Shown: positions 7,297-14,156, counted from the first letter of the stretch. The stretch is 18,676 bases of DNA from Ectothiorhodospiraceae bacterium (GCA_007125455.1 SLDE01000058.1:1-18676); one strand, 5' to 3'. Translations and numbers: made by a program. Notes: generated by a model from the sequence alone, not told the origin.

Positions 7297-7992
7297 TTAC
7301 AGACGCTGCGCGATGATCTGCGCATAGCGACCTGACTTCATGAGGCGGCTGTGGATCACCGAGAAACCGCACATATTCAGAAGATAAAAGAGATCCTCCC
7401 GGCTAAAGCGGTTGTGTTCGATAAAGTGCACCAGCAGATCGTCCAGCTCCTCCACCGGAGTCGTCGAGTCGAACACCCGTGCCTCGTCGGTTTGGGCGTG
7501 GATATAGGTCTCCAGCGGGGCACGTACCCAGTCGAGGATGAATAGTCGGCCACCGGGCTTGAGGCAACGGTGTACCTCCTGCAGGGCACGGATAGGCTGA
7601 TTCATCTCATGCAGCACCACCGAGGCCAGGGCGGCATCGGCCTCCCCATCAGACAACGGCAAGCGGGGATCGTGCAGATCGGCGCTCACCATCTCGCAGC
7701 CTGCGGGCAGTTCACCCTGGGCGTCGAGCATATAGGGCGCACACTCCACCCCGATGGCGCGCATCCCCGGGTAGCGTTCGGCCAGGGCATGCAGGAATAA
7801 GCCGGGCCCGGTGCCCAGATCCATCACCACCGGTGGCGCGCCATAGACCGGCTCCATCCACTGTGCCCAATCCAGCCAAAAGGCCTCATCGTAGCGTTCG
7901 GCAAACCCCTGCTTCATCAACTCGGCAAAACGCTCACCATCGCGGTGATGTTTGGCCAACATCGCCAGGGTGCGTTGCATGGCTTCGCTCAT
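7297..7992 (-). CDS. Class I SAM-dependent methyltransferase
   Basis: The 231-residue product has a Rossmann methyltransferase core: motif I VVMDLGTGPG (about 55-64), an acidic end of strand 2 (GVEC), a motif near SADLHDPRLPL, and the UbiE-like block EVHRCLKPGGRLFILDW. The substrate is not evident. There is no cysteine-rich or DNA/RNA-recognition domain, so a small-molecule or quinone-like acceptor is plausible but unproven. ATG at 7992 is supported by AGGAG six bases upstream. It is the first gene of the minus-strand cluster that continues into the unknown membrane protein after about 50 bases. It is divergent from the small gene at 8144. Confidence 0.88.
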   Translation of the reverse strand: MSEAMQRTLAMLAKHHRDGERFAELMKQGFAERYDEAFWLDWAQWMEPVYGAPPVVMDLGTGPGLFLHALAERYPGMRAIGVECAPYMLDAQGELPAGCEMVSADLHDPRLPLSDGEADAALASVVLHEMNQPIRALQEVHRCLKPGGRLFILDWVRAPLETYIHAQTDEARVFDSTTPVEELDDLLVHFIEHNRFSREDLFYLLNMCGFSVIHSRLMKSGRYAQIIAQRL

Positions 7993-8078
7993 GGGAGACT
8001 CCTATGGATGGCAAAGGGGAATCATACCGGTTTTGCTCGCCGAGATCCGGCCTACCATGGCAGTAAAACTTCACCAAA

Positions 8079-8096
8079 CCGTCACATTACTGTCAC
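8079..8096 (+). promoter_or_regulatory. Pho-box-like direct repeat
   Basis: CCGTCAC (8079-8085) and CTGTCAC (8090-8096) are repeated with an exact 11-base period, the geometry of a PhoB box. Together they match 13 of 18 positions of the E. coli consensus. A weaker third unit (ACTTCAC, 8068-8074) lies one more period upstream. A candidate -10 (TATGAC, 8123-8128) is further downstream than in typical Pho promoters, which lowers confidence. The site lies between the divergent genes at 7992 and 8144. Confidence 0.4.
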
Positions 8097-8143
8097 CTTT
8101 TCGGCTCAGCATGGCAGCACGATATGACTACGGAGAGAGGACA

Positions 8144-8410
8144 ATGCAACAGCTAATCCAAAGCTATACCACCCCGGCGGTTCAGCTGGATCACGCCTAC
8201 GGTCGTTTGCTGGAAGAGATCGCCTGGCTGGAGGCGCGCCTGGTGAGCATCGGCCACACCGGCGACTGCGCCTATGAGAAAAAGCTGGCCCGCAGCTATC
8301 AGGAGCTGTTGCTGGCCCGTCGCAGTGAGTTGTCTTCTCGGCAGGCCAGCGCCTGCACCGCCAGGAACAACCTGCTCGACACCAGTGCCCGCTACCTGTT
8401 GAGGGATTGA
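8144..8410 (+). CDS. Small uncharacterised helical protein, 88 residues
   Basis: ATG at 8144 follows the purine run GGAGAGAGG after three bases, a good ribosome binding site. Open frame continues upstream to 7952, but it enters the divergent methyltransferase and has no such site. The 88-residue product is soluble and rich in Leu, Ala, Arg and Glu. Two amphipathic helices (about 15-37 and 43-68) could form a helical hairpin or coiled coil. It has two cysteines (44 and 72) and no membrane segment. No family is recognised. The Pho-box-like repeat 48 bases upstream suggests control by phosphate. It ends 13 bases before the convergent MidA-type gene. Confidence 0.7.
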   Translation: MQQLIQSYTTPAVQLDHAYGRLLEEIAWLEARLVSIGHTGDCAYEKKLARSYQELLLARRSELSSRQASACTARNNLLDTSARYLLRD

Positions 8411-8423
8411 GGAGCGATTCCGC

Positions 8424-9593
8424 TCACAGGCCTGCCCGCTCATCCCGCAGGGAAAAGCCGCGCAGTGGCCCCTGCCAGCCCTTGCCCAGCGCCATCACCT
8501 TAAAGCTTTCCCCCATCTCCCCCGGCATGGTCAGACGTTTGATCTGGTTGCTTAAGGCCAACTGTTCACGCAAGCCCGGTTCTTCCCCATCCAGTAGTTC
8601 GGTCAGGCCGTTGGCGAGCAGAAAGCTGGCCTGGCTGGTGTAGCCGCGCACCGCCAAACCGGCAGCCAATGCTGCCTCGCCAATGGCGGTAAAGTCTACG
8701 TGGGCGGTGATGTCCTGCAGGCCGGGCCAGCGCAGCGCGTCGCTGTGGGCGCGGTGGCGATAGTGACACATCAGGGTGCCTTCGCTACGCGCCGGATGGT
8801 AGTACACCCGTTGCGGATAGCCGTAGTCGATCAACAGGGCGACCCCTTCCTCCAGCATAGCGCCCAATGTGGCGATCCACTGTTCGGCGCGCAGATTGAT
8901 CTCCGAGCAGTAGCCGTCGCTCAGGCTGTACTCCTGGCGCAGGCGCTCCAGCCGCTCAAACAAGGCCGCATCGGGTGCCCCGGTGGCCAGAGTGAGTCGC
9001 TGTCCGTCCCAGCCCACCAGCAGCTCATGGGGCTCGCCATGTTCGATACAAAAGCGTTGCACCGGCATGGCGTCGAGTAGCTCGTTGGCCAGCACCACCC
9101 CACGAAAGCCGGCGGGCAGCACATCCAGCCACTCCACCCGCTCCAGCAGTTCGGGCACCTGGCGGGCGATGGTCTGCTGCTGGCGCTGGCGCAGCTCGCC
9201 GCTGAGTTCCATGATGCGATAACGTGTTGGCAGACGCCCCAGCGCTGCCAGCTCCTGCAGCACGGTGGCGGCCATGGTGCCACTACCGGCACCAAACTCC
9301 AGTAGCTCACCCTCCGGGATCGCCGTGAGCACCTCGGCCACCTGGCGGGCCAGGGTGCGGGAGAACAACGGCGAAAGCTCCGGCGCGGTGACAAAGTCCC
9401 CCGCCTCGCCAAACTTCTGGCTGCCACCACTGTAGTAGCCCAGTCCGGGGGCATACAGGGCCAGTTCCATATAGCGGTCAAAGCCGATATGCCCCCCGGC
9501 CTGGTCTATGGTTGCACGGATCAGCGCCTGCAGGCGTTCGCTGTGGCTAAGCGCATCGGCGTCGGGGGTGGGTAAGTCGAGGGGGCTACGCAT
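8424..9593 (-). CDS. MidA/NDUFAF7-type (DUF185) SAM-dependent methyltransferase
   Basis: The 389-residue length and segments match the DUF185 family: FDRYMELALYAPGLGYYSGG, FGEAGDFVTAPELSPLFS, the SAM-binding loop LLEFGAGSGTMAA (about 98-109), VLANELLDAMPV and ALLIDYGYP. In mitochondria NDUFAF7 dimethylates an arginine of complex I subunit NDUFS2. Bacterial members are mostly uncharacterised, so that substrate is only a family hint. The minus-strand ATG at 9593 faces the divergent pteridine reductase. The 3' end is convergent with the small gene ending at 8410. Separation from the fol genes by its own promoter region argues against a direct folate role. Confidence 0.9.
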   Translation of the reverse strand: MRSPLDLPTPDADALSHSERLQALIRATIDQAGGHIGFDRYMELALYAPGLGYYSGGSQKFGEAGDFVTAPELSPLFSRTLARQVAEVLTAIPEGELLEFGAGSGTMAATVLQELAALGRLPTRYRIMELSGELRQRQQQTIARQVPELLERVEWLDVLPAGFRGVVLANELLDAMPVQRFCIEHGEPHELLVGWDGQRLTLATGAPDAALFERLERLRQEYSLSDGYCSEINLRAEQWIATLGAMLEEGVALLIDYGYPQRVYYHPARSEGTLMCHYRHRAHSDALRWPGLQDITAHVDFTAIGEAALAAGLAVRGYTSQASFLLANGLTELLDGEEPGLREQLALSNQIKRLTMPGEMGESFKVMALGKGWQGPLRGFSLRDERAGL

Positions 9594-9602
9594 GGGCTGG
9601 CC

Positions 9603-9633
9603 TTGCTAATCCGGGTGGACGATAGGATACAAT
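9603..9633 (+). promoter_or_regulatory. Possible promoter for the pteridine reductase
   Basis: TACAAT (9628-9633) matches five of six -10 positions. The best -35 is TTGCTA (9603-9608), four of six, but the spacing is 19 bases. GGCTGGC (9595-9601) and GCCAGCC (9647-9653) form an inverted repeat flanking the promoter. Confidence 0.35.
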
Positions 9634-9675
9634 GGGCGGACAGTTTGCCAGCCATCCCCCTGCCGGAGAAGCCCT

Positions 9676-10431
9676 TTGATCAATGAAAGCCCCAAGCTCG
9701 ACAACAAGGTGGTGCTGATCACCGGTGCGGCCCACCGCATCGGCGCCATCACTGCCCGCACCCTGCACGCCGCCGGGGCCCGTATTGTGCTGCACTATCG
9801 CCACTCACGCGCCGGGGCCGAGGCGCTGCAACAGGAATTGCAGCAACAGCGTGCCGACTCGGTGGCCCTGTTGCAGGGGGATCTGCACGACACCGCCGCG
9901 CTGGCCGGGCTGGTGGAGCAGGCCGGGATGTTCTGGGGGCGGCTGGACGTGCTGATCAACAACGCCTCCACCTTCTACCCGACCCCGATGGGTGAGGTGA
10001 CCGAGCAGCAGTGGGACGATCTGATGGGCAGCAATCTCAAGGCCCCCTTCTTCCTCGCCCAGGCGGCGGCCCCGCTGTTGGGTAAACACCAGGGCTGCAT
10101 CGTTAATATCGTGGACATCCACGCCGAGCGCCCGCTCAAGGCGCACCCGGTCTACTCCATGGCCAAGGCCGGCCTGGCGATGATGACCAAGTCGCTGGCC
10201 TGTGAGCTGGGGCCACAGGTGCGGGTCAACGGCATCGCCCCCGGGGCAATCCTCTGGCCGGAAAACGATATGGATGAGCAGACCAAGCAGCGCATCCTGG
10301 AGCGCACTTTCCTCAAGCGCCAGGGCTGCCCCGAAGACATCGCCCGCGCCGCGCTGTTTCTGATCCGCGATGGGCTCTATACCAGCGGGCAGATCCTCAC
10401 CGTCGACGGCGGACGTTCGCTAAATTCCTAA
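9676..10431 (+). CDS. Pteridine reductase (PTR1/FolM-like short-chain dehydrogenase)
   Basis: This 251-residue SDR enzyme carries the arginine-containing nucleotide motif TGAAHRIG (TGxxxRxG, 16-23), typical of pteridine reductases and consistent with NADPH preference. NNAS is at 95-98. The catalytic set is Asp147 (IVDIHAERP), Tyr160 and Lys164 (YSMAK). The end, GQILTVDGGRSL, is also typical. Such enzymes reduce dihydrobiopterin, dihydromonapterin or dihydrofolate to the tetrahydro forms. The start is TTG at 9676 with GGAG seven bases upstream. The neighbouring folK and folB on the opposite strand support a pterin/folate role. FolM-type activity on dihydromonapterin is the likeliest specific function. 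Confidence 0.9.
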   Translation: MINESPKLDNKVVLITGAAHRIGAITARTLHAAGARIVLHYRHSRAGAEALQQELQQQRADSVALLQGDLHDTAALAGLVEQAGMFWGRLDVLINNASTFYPTPMGEVTEQQWDDLMGSNLKAPFFLAQAAAPLLGKHQGCIVNIVDIHAERPLKAHPVYSMAKAGLAMMTKSLACELGPQVRVNGIAPGAILWPENDMDEQTKQRILERTFLKRQGCPEDIARAALFLIRDGLYTSGQILTVDGGRSLNS

Positions 10432-10438
10432 AGGCTTT

Positions 10439-10569
10439 CAACACAGAGGCCACAGGGAACACGGAGTATGTTGATAGGTCCGGGGCACTGCGAATTCGCT
10501 CCGGGTGCCCGCGCCAATATCCGATCTGTTTGAATTATTTTTTCTGTGCCCTCTGTGTCCTCTGTGTTG
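10439..10569. repeat. 130-bp element with long imperfect terminal inverted repeats
   Basis: The left arm (10439-10465) begins CAACACAGAGGCCACAG and the right arm (10542-10569) reads on the other strand CAACACAGAGGACACAG. The arms are about 27 bases with a few mismatches. A smaller inverted repeat lies inside (GGGGCAC and GTGCCC). The element fills the whole gap between the convergent pteridine reductase and folK. It contains no coding sequence, which fits a non-autonomous repeat family. A terminator role for both genes is possible. Confidence 0.7.
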
Positions 10570-10575
10570 TGCTGT

Positions 10576-11064
10576 TCAAAATTCAAACGGCACCGGCCAC
10601 AGCGGTTGGCTGTCCTGGTCGAAGGCGGCCCATAGCTCGGCGTAGCTTTGCTTGAGGAGGGGGTGTTGCAGCGCGGGGGCGATCTCGGCCAGCGGCCAGA
10701 GTACGAAGGCGTTTTTGCTGATCTCCTCGCGCGGCAGCACCAGCTTGCCCTCGTTGAGGATCAGATCGTCGTAGAGCAGAATGTCGATATCCAGGGTGCG
10801 CGAGGAGAAGCGCGGCCCTTCACGGGTGCGGCCATGTTCGTCCTCAATCGCCCGCAGCACCTTCGCCACCTGCTGTACCGGCTGATCGGTCTCCAGCGCG
10901 ACCACCAGGTTGTAGAAGTTGTCGCCATCAAAGCCCACCGCCGCGCTCTCGTAGACCCTGGAGAGCTGTAACGGCCCGTAGTGCTGGCGCAGCGCCGCCA
11001 CCCCGGCGTGGATGTGCCGTTCGCGCTCGATGTTGCTGCCGATGCTAAGGTAGACCCGCGCCAT
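10576..11064 (-). CDS. folK: 2-amino-4-hydroxy-6-hydroxymethyldihydropteridine pyrophosphokinase
   Basis: HPPK transfers pyrophosphate from ATP to 6-hydroxymethyl-dihydropterin, the step before dihydropteroate synthase. The 162-residue product has the family landmarks: an N-terminal YLSIGSNIERE, FYNLVVALET, the signature SSRTLDIDILLYDD containing the Mg-binding aspartates, and LPREEISKNAFVLWPLAEIAP. Length matches E. coli FolK. The ATG overlaps the folB stop by one base (TGATG), so the pair is translationally coupled and ordered folB-folK. Confidence 0.96.
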   Translation of the reverse strand: MARVYLSIGSNIERERHIHAGVAALRQHYGPLQLSRVYESAAVGFDGDNFYNLVVALETDQPVQQVAKVLRAIEDEHGRTREGPRFSSRTLDIDILLYDDLILNEGKLVLPREEISKNAFVLWPLAEIAPALQHPLLKQSYAELWAAFDQDSQPLWPVPFEF

Positions 11065-11426
11065 CAGGTCGCTCCGTCGGCACGGCGCTCGATCTGCACG
11101 CCGACACCCTCGGCAAAGCGTACCGCACCCTTTTTGTTCAGGGTGAGACGTACCCAGGGCACGCCAAACTCTTCGATGACAATGGCACAGATCCGCTCGG
11201 CCAGGGTCTCTACCAGTTGAAACTCGCTCTCACCAACGAACTGGATCAACCGCTTGGCCACCGATTTGTAGTCCAGGGTATCCTCGATGGCGTCACTGGC
11301 GGCGGCCTTGCGGATGTCGGTAGCCATCTCCAGGTCGAGGCTGACCGTTTGGGTGATACGCCGCTCCCAATCGTAGATCCCGATCACCGTATCGATCTTC
11401 AGATCACGCAGATAGATAATGTCCAT
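11064..11426 (-). CDS. folB: Dihydroneopterin aldolase
   Basis: The 120-residue product has the DHNA/T-fold landmarks: start MDIIYLRDLKIDTVIGIYDWE, LDYKSVAKRLIQFV, VETLAERI and the C-terminal strand VRLTLNKKGAVRFAEGVGV. It cleaves 7,8-dihydroneopterin to 6-hydroxymethyl-dihydropterin and glycolaldehyde, supplying FolK, encoded directly downstream with a one-base overlap. Members also epimerise dihydroneopterin. ATG at 11426 has GAGGAA five bases upstream. A weak -10 (TATAGT on the minus strand, 11458-11453) lies in the spacer shared with plsY. Confidence 0.95.
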   Translation of the reverse strand: MDIIYLRDLKIDTVIGIYDWERRITQTVSLDLEMATDIRKAAASDAIEDTLDYKSVAKRLIQFVGESEFQLVETLAERICAIVIEEFGVPWVRLTLNKKGAVRFAEGVGVQIERRADGAT

Positions 11427-11482
11427 GCACGTTCCTCAGCAAAAGGGCGGACACTATAAGCCATCGCGCCAGGGCTCGCCAG

Positions 11483-11512
11483 TTGGCCCCCGGCGTCCGC
11501 CCTCCGTATAAT
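11483..11512 (+). promoter_or_regulatory. Probable plsY promoter
   Basis: A perfect -10 (TATAAT, 11507-11512) lies 18 bases after TTGGCC (11483-11488), which matches TTGACA at four of six positions. It is 31 bases before the plsY ATG. Confidence 0.55.
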
Positions 11513-11543
11513 CCCCCACTCCCTTCCCTGACCGTGGATAGCC

Positions 11544-12122
11544 ATGAGCATTGTCGCCATCACCCTGATCGTCTTCGCCTACCTGCTGGGCTCGATCTCC
11601 GCCGCCATCATCGTTTGCCGCCTGCTGGGCCTGCCCGACCCGCGCACCGAGGGCTCCAACAACCCCGGGGCCACCAATGTGTTGCGTCTGGGCGGCAAAA
11701 AGGCCGCAGCGGTGACCCTGTTGGGCGATTTTCTCAAGGGCCTGCTACCGGTGCTGCTGGGGCTAGCGCTGGGCATGGAAGAGCGGACACTGGCGCTGAT
11801 CGGCCTGGCGGCCTTCCTCGGCCACCTTTATCCGGTGTTTTTCCGCTTTCAGGGCGGCAAGGGGGTAGCGACGGCGTTGGGGGTGATCCTCGGCCTCTCC
11901 TGGCCGGTGGCCATTGCCGCACTGCTCACCTGGCTGCTGATGGCCAAGATATTCAAGATCTCGTCCCTGTCGGCACTCACCGCAGCGGTACTCACCCCAC
12001 TGTACTGCTACCTGCTCGCGCCGCAGTGGGAGTATATCCTGCTGTTCTCTCTCCTCAGCCTGCTGCTGATCTGGCGGCACCGCAGTAATATCCAGCGCCT
12101 GCTCAGCGGTGAAGAGCGTTAG
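11544..12122 (+). CDS. plsY: Acyl-phosphate:glycerol-3-phosphate acyltransferase
   Basis: PlsY transfers an acyl group from acyl-phosphate to glycerol 3-phosphate in the inner membrane, giving lysophosphatidic acid for phospholipid synthesis. The 192-residue protein is hydrophobic, with about five to seven helices and all three family motifs: GSNNPGATN (37-45), GDFLKG (61-66) and GHLYPVFFRFQGGKGVAT (93-110). The C-terminus is a basic tail. It has its own upstream -10 and is divergent from folB. Its TAG stop overlaps the convergent tsaD stop by four bases, so there is no spacer between them. Confidence 0.95.
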   Translation: MSIVAITLIVFAYLLGSISAAIIVCRLLGLPDPRTEGSNNPGATNVLRLGGKKAAAVTLLGDFLKGLLPVLLGLALGMEERTLALIGLAAFLGHLYPVFFRFQGGKGVATALGVILGLSWPVAIAALLTWLLMAKIFKISSLSALTAAVLTPLYCYLLAPQWEYILLFSLLSLLLIWRHRSNIQRLLSGEER

Positions 12123-13162
12123 CCGATTTCGGTAGGCTCGGTTTCTTCCTGCCGTGCAGACAAGCTCTCCATCGGCCAGCGTGGACGGGCGCTGAACTCC
12201 AGCCCCTGGCGCTCCCCGGCACTCAGACGCAGGTGGCCGACGTAGGCGATCATCGCGCCGTTGTCGGTACAAAATGCCGGGCGGGGGTAGAAGACCTCCC
12301 AGCCGCGTTGTTCGGCCAAGGCGTGCAGGCGCTCACGTAGCCCTTTGTTAGCACTCACGCCGCCCGCCATCACCAGACGCTTCATACCGGTCTGCTCCAT
12401 CGCACGGCGACACTTGATCGCCAGGGTCTCCACCACGGCATCCTGAAAGGCACGCGCGATATCGGCCTTGTCCTGTGCCGACTGTCCGCTCTTTTGCCAG
12501 GTGTTGAGGGTGAAGGTCTTGAGGCCGCTGAAGCTAAAATCCAATCCTGGGCGATCGGTCATCGGGCGGGGGAAATGGTAGATCCCAGGGTGCCCCTGCT
12601 CGGCCAGAGCGGCCAGCACCGGCCCGCCGGGGTAGCCCAGGCCCAGCATCTTGGCGGTCTTGTCGAAGGCCTCACCGGCGGCATCGTCCAGCGACTCACC
12701 CAGGATACGATAGCGACCAACCCCCTCCACCGCCACCAGCTGGGTGTGACCACCGGAGACCAGCAGCGCAACAAAAGGAAACGCCGGGGCCGACTCCTCC
12801 AGCATCGGAGCAAGCAGGTGGCCCTCCATGTGGTGGACCCCCACCGCCGGCACCCCCCAGGCCCAGGCAAGACTGCGCCCCACCGCCGCACCCACCAGCA
12901 GCGCGCCGATCAGCCCCGGCCCCGCGGTGTAGGCCACGCCGGTGATATCGTGCTTGGCGACACCGGCCTCGGCCAGGGCCTGGTCGATGAGTGGCAACAG
13001 CTTGCGCACATGGTCGCGGGAGGCCAGCTCGGGCACCACACCACCGAATTCGGCGTGCATCGCCACCTGACTATATAGTGTGTGCGCCAGCAAACCCCGC
13101 TCGCCATGGTAGAGGGCGATGCCGGTCTCGTCGCAGGAGGTTTCAATGCCCAGAGTAATCAT
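12119..13162 (-). CDS. tsaD: tRNA N6-threonylcarbamoyladenosine synthase subunit TsaD
   Basis: TsaD, with TsaB and TsaE, transfers threonylcarbamoyl from TC-AMP to A37 of ANN-decoding tRNAs. I start it at ATG 13162 (MITLGIETSCDETG), giving 347 residues, the usual size. Upstream methionines extend the frame to 13297 but add residues with no family match and cover the rpsU promoter. Landmarks are the N-terminal IETSCDETG, the metal-binding HHMEGH (His111, His115), LLVSGGHTQL, LDFSFSGLKT and the C-terminal AGGVSANKGLR with FCTDNGAMIAY. It is divergent from rpsU, a common gammaproteobacterial arrangement. No good Shine-Dalgarno sequence is seen before this ATG. Confidence 0.95.
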   Translation of the reverse strand: MITLGIETSCDETGIALYHGERGLLAHTLYSQVAMHAEFGGVVPELASRDHVRKLLPLIDQALAEAGVAKHDITGVAYTAGPGLIGALLVGAAVGRSLAWAWGVPAVGVHHMEGHLLAPMLEESAPAFPFVALLVSGGHTQLVAVEGVGRYRILGESLDDAAGEAFDKTAKMLGLGYPGGPVLAALAEQGHPGIYHFPRPMTDRPGLDFSFSGLKTFTLNTWQKSGQSAQDKADIARAFQDAVVETLAIKCRRAMEQTGMKRLVMAGGVSANKGLRERLHALAEQRGWEVFYPRPAFCTDNGAMIAYVGHLRLSAGERQGLEFSARPRWPMESLSARQEETEPTEIG

Positions 13163-13200
13163 GGCGGCCATTGTCGCCGCTGGCTCTGATCCGCACAAGA

Positions 13201-13245
13201 ACTTTGCACATACACTTTGCATTTTGAGCGCCATGTGATTACAAT
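13201..13245 (+). promoter_or_regulatory. Probable rpsU operon promoter with direct repeat
   Basis: TACAAT (13240-13245) follows TTGCAT (13217-13222) with 17-base spacing. The -35 is weak. The octamer ACTTTGCA occurs at 13201-13208 and 13214-13221, 13 bases apart, and the second copy overlaps the -35. This suggests an operator. No LexA box is seen. Confidence 0.5.
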
Positions 13246-13314
13246 CGCCGGTTTCCTGCCCCCAGAGGGTGGCAAGCAGATTTTCAACCGTATTCAACCG
13301 AGGTGATTAGGCAT

Positions 13315-13530
13315 ATGCCAGCTGTACGTGTTAAAGAAAACGAGCCCTTCGACGTTGCTCTGCGTCGCTTCAAGCGTAGCTGTGAAAAGGCCGGTGTCCT
13401 TTCCGAAGTTCGCCGCCGCCAGGCTTATGAAAAGCCCACCGCTGTTCGCAAGCGCAAGCTCGCCGCTGCGGTCAAGCGTCAGCAGAAGAAGAACACGCGT
13501 GAGCTGAACCGCTCCCGTCGTCTGTACTAA
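13315..13530 (+). CDS. rpsU: 30S ribosomal protein S21
   Basis: The 71-residue, very basic product is a near-textbook bS21: start MPAVRVKENEPFDVALRRFKR, the SCEKAGVLSEVRRRQAYEKPT middle and an RKRKLAAAVKRQ tail ending RSRRLY. ATG at 13315 is preceded by GAGGTGA at the right distance. An open frame from 13303 adds four residues and is not needed. It is the first gene of the operon with yqeY, dnaG and rpoD. The leader has a repeated TTCAACCG just before the ribosome binding site. bS21 sits near the 3' end of 16S rRNA on the small subunit. Confidence 0.97.
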   Translation: MPAVRVKENEPFDVALRRFKRSCEKAGVLSEVRRRQAYEKPTAVRKRKLAAAVKRQQKKNTRELNRSRRLY

Positions 13531-13556
13531 GCTGCGCGTCAGCTCAGGATCGCCCG

Positions 13557-14012
13557 ATGACCGTTGCCCTTAAAGAGCAGCTCATGGCCGAGATGAAGGA
13601 GGCCATGCGTGCCAAGGACAAGGAGCGCCTCTCCACCATCCGCCTGATCCAGGCCGCGATCAAACAGCGCGAAGTGGACGAGCGGATCGAGCTGGATGAT
13701 GCCCAGGTCCTGGCGGTGCTGGACAAAATGGTCAAGCAACGTCGCGACTCCATCACCCAGTTTCGTGATGCCGGACGTGATGATCTGGCCGTCAAGGAAG
13801 AGGTCGAGCTGGAGGTGATCCAGGGCTACCTGCCCACCCCTCTCAGCGAAGCAGAGCTCGATGGCCTGATCAACGAGGCCATCGCCAGCACCGGCGCCGC
13901 CTCAATGCAGGACATGGGCAAGGTCATGGGGGAATTGCGCGCCAAGGTACAGGGCCGTGCCGACATGGGCGAAGTCAGCAAGCGCATCAAGGCGCTGCTG
14001 AACCAAGCTTAG
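13557..14012 (+). CDS. yqeY: GatB/YqeY domain protein
   Basis: The 151-residue helical product matches the YqeY family: LKEQLMAEMKEAMRAKDKERLSTIRLIQAAIKQ, followed by VLDKMVKQRRDSITQF, VIQGYLPTPLSEAEL, and a C-terminal GKVMGELRAKVQGRADMGEVSKRIK. The domain resembles the tRNA-binding tail of GatB in the amidotransferase GatCAB, but the free-standing protein has no settled function. It lies 26 bases after rpsU, and this rpsU-yqeY-dnaG order is widespread in gammaproteobacteria. An AGGA before the ATG serves as ribosome binding site. Confidence 0.93.
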   Translation: MTVALKEQLMAEMKEAMRAKDKERLSTIRLIQAAIKQREVDERIELDDAQVLAVLDKMVKQRRDSITQFRDAGRDDLAVKEEVELEVIQGYLPTPLSEAELDGLINEAIASTGAASMQDMGKVMGELRAKVQGRADMGEVSKRIKALLNQA

Positions 14013-14014
14013 GA

Positions 14015-14051
14015 GAGTCGTCGCCTGCCATCAGGCAGGAACCCCCGACTC
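14015..14051 (+). promoter_or_regulatory. Two-tier hairpin after yqeY
   Basis: GAGTCG (14015-14020) pairs with CGACTC (14046-14051), and inside it CCTGCC (14024-14029) pairs with GGCAGG (14034-14039) around ATCA. It begins three bases after the yqeY stop and has no T-tract. It could be a processing or 3'-end stabilising structure in the operon mRNA. Confidence 0.5.
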
Positions 14052-14075
14052 GATGCCAACACCACGGTTGCCAGC

Positions 14076-14133
14076 GGGCAACGTTAGTCCTCAGCGAGAG
14101 ATCCGCTGATTGCTGGCGTTGCCCTTGTTGTTT
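14076..14133 (+). terminator. Long hairpin with T-rich tail between yqeY and dnaG (putative attenuator)
   Basis: Bases 14076-14088 pair with 14112-14124 over 13 positions including G-T pairs, with eight perfect GC-rich pairs at the base (GGGCAACG with CGTTGCCC). The stem continues through TCAGCG and CGCTGA (14091-14096 with 14104-14109). TTGTTGTTT follows at once. This looks like an intrinsic terminator with an interrupted T-tract. An alternative hairpin, GTTGCC-AGCG-GGCAAC (14067-14082), would compete with it. In E. coli a terminator between rpsU and dnaG keeps primase low. Confidence 0.6.
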
Positions 14134-14156
14134 GCAGCGCTTTCGGACAGGGGCAG

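Noticed and set aside
8153..8443. Minus-strand open frame opposite the 88-residue protein
   Set aside because: The plus-strand gene has a good ribosome binding site, and the minus frame would run into the MidA-type gene's 3' end.
13163..13297. N-terminal extension of TsaD
   Set aside because: The extra 45 residues do not match the family and cover the rpsU promoter; the conserved start is MITLGIETS.
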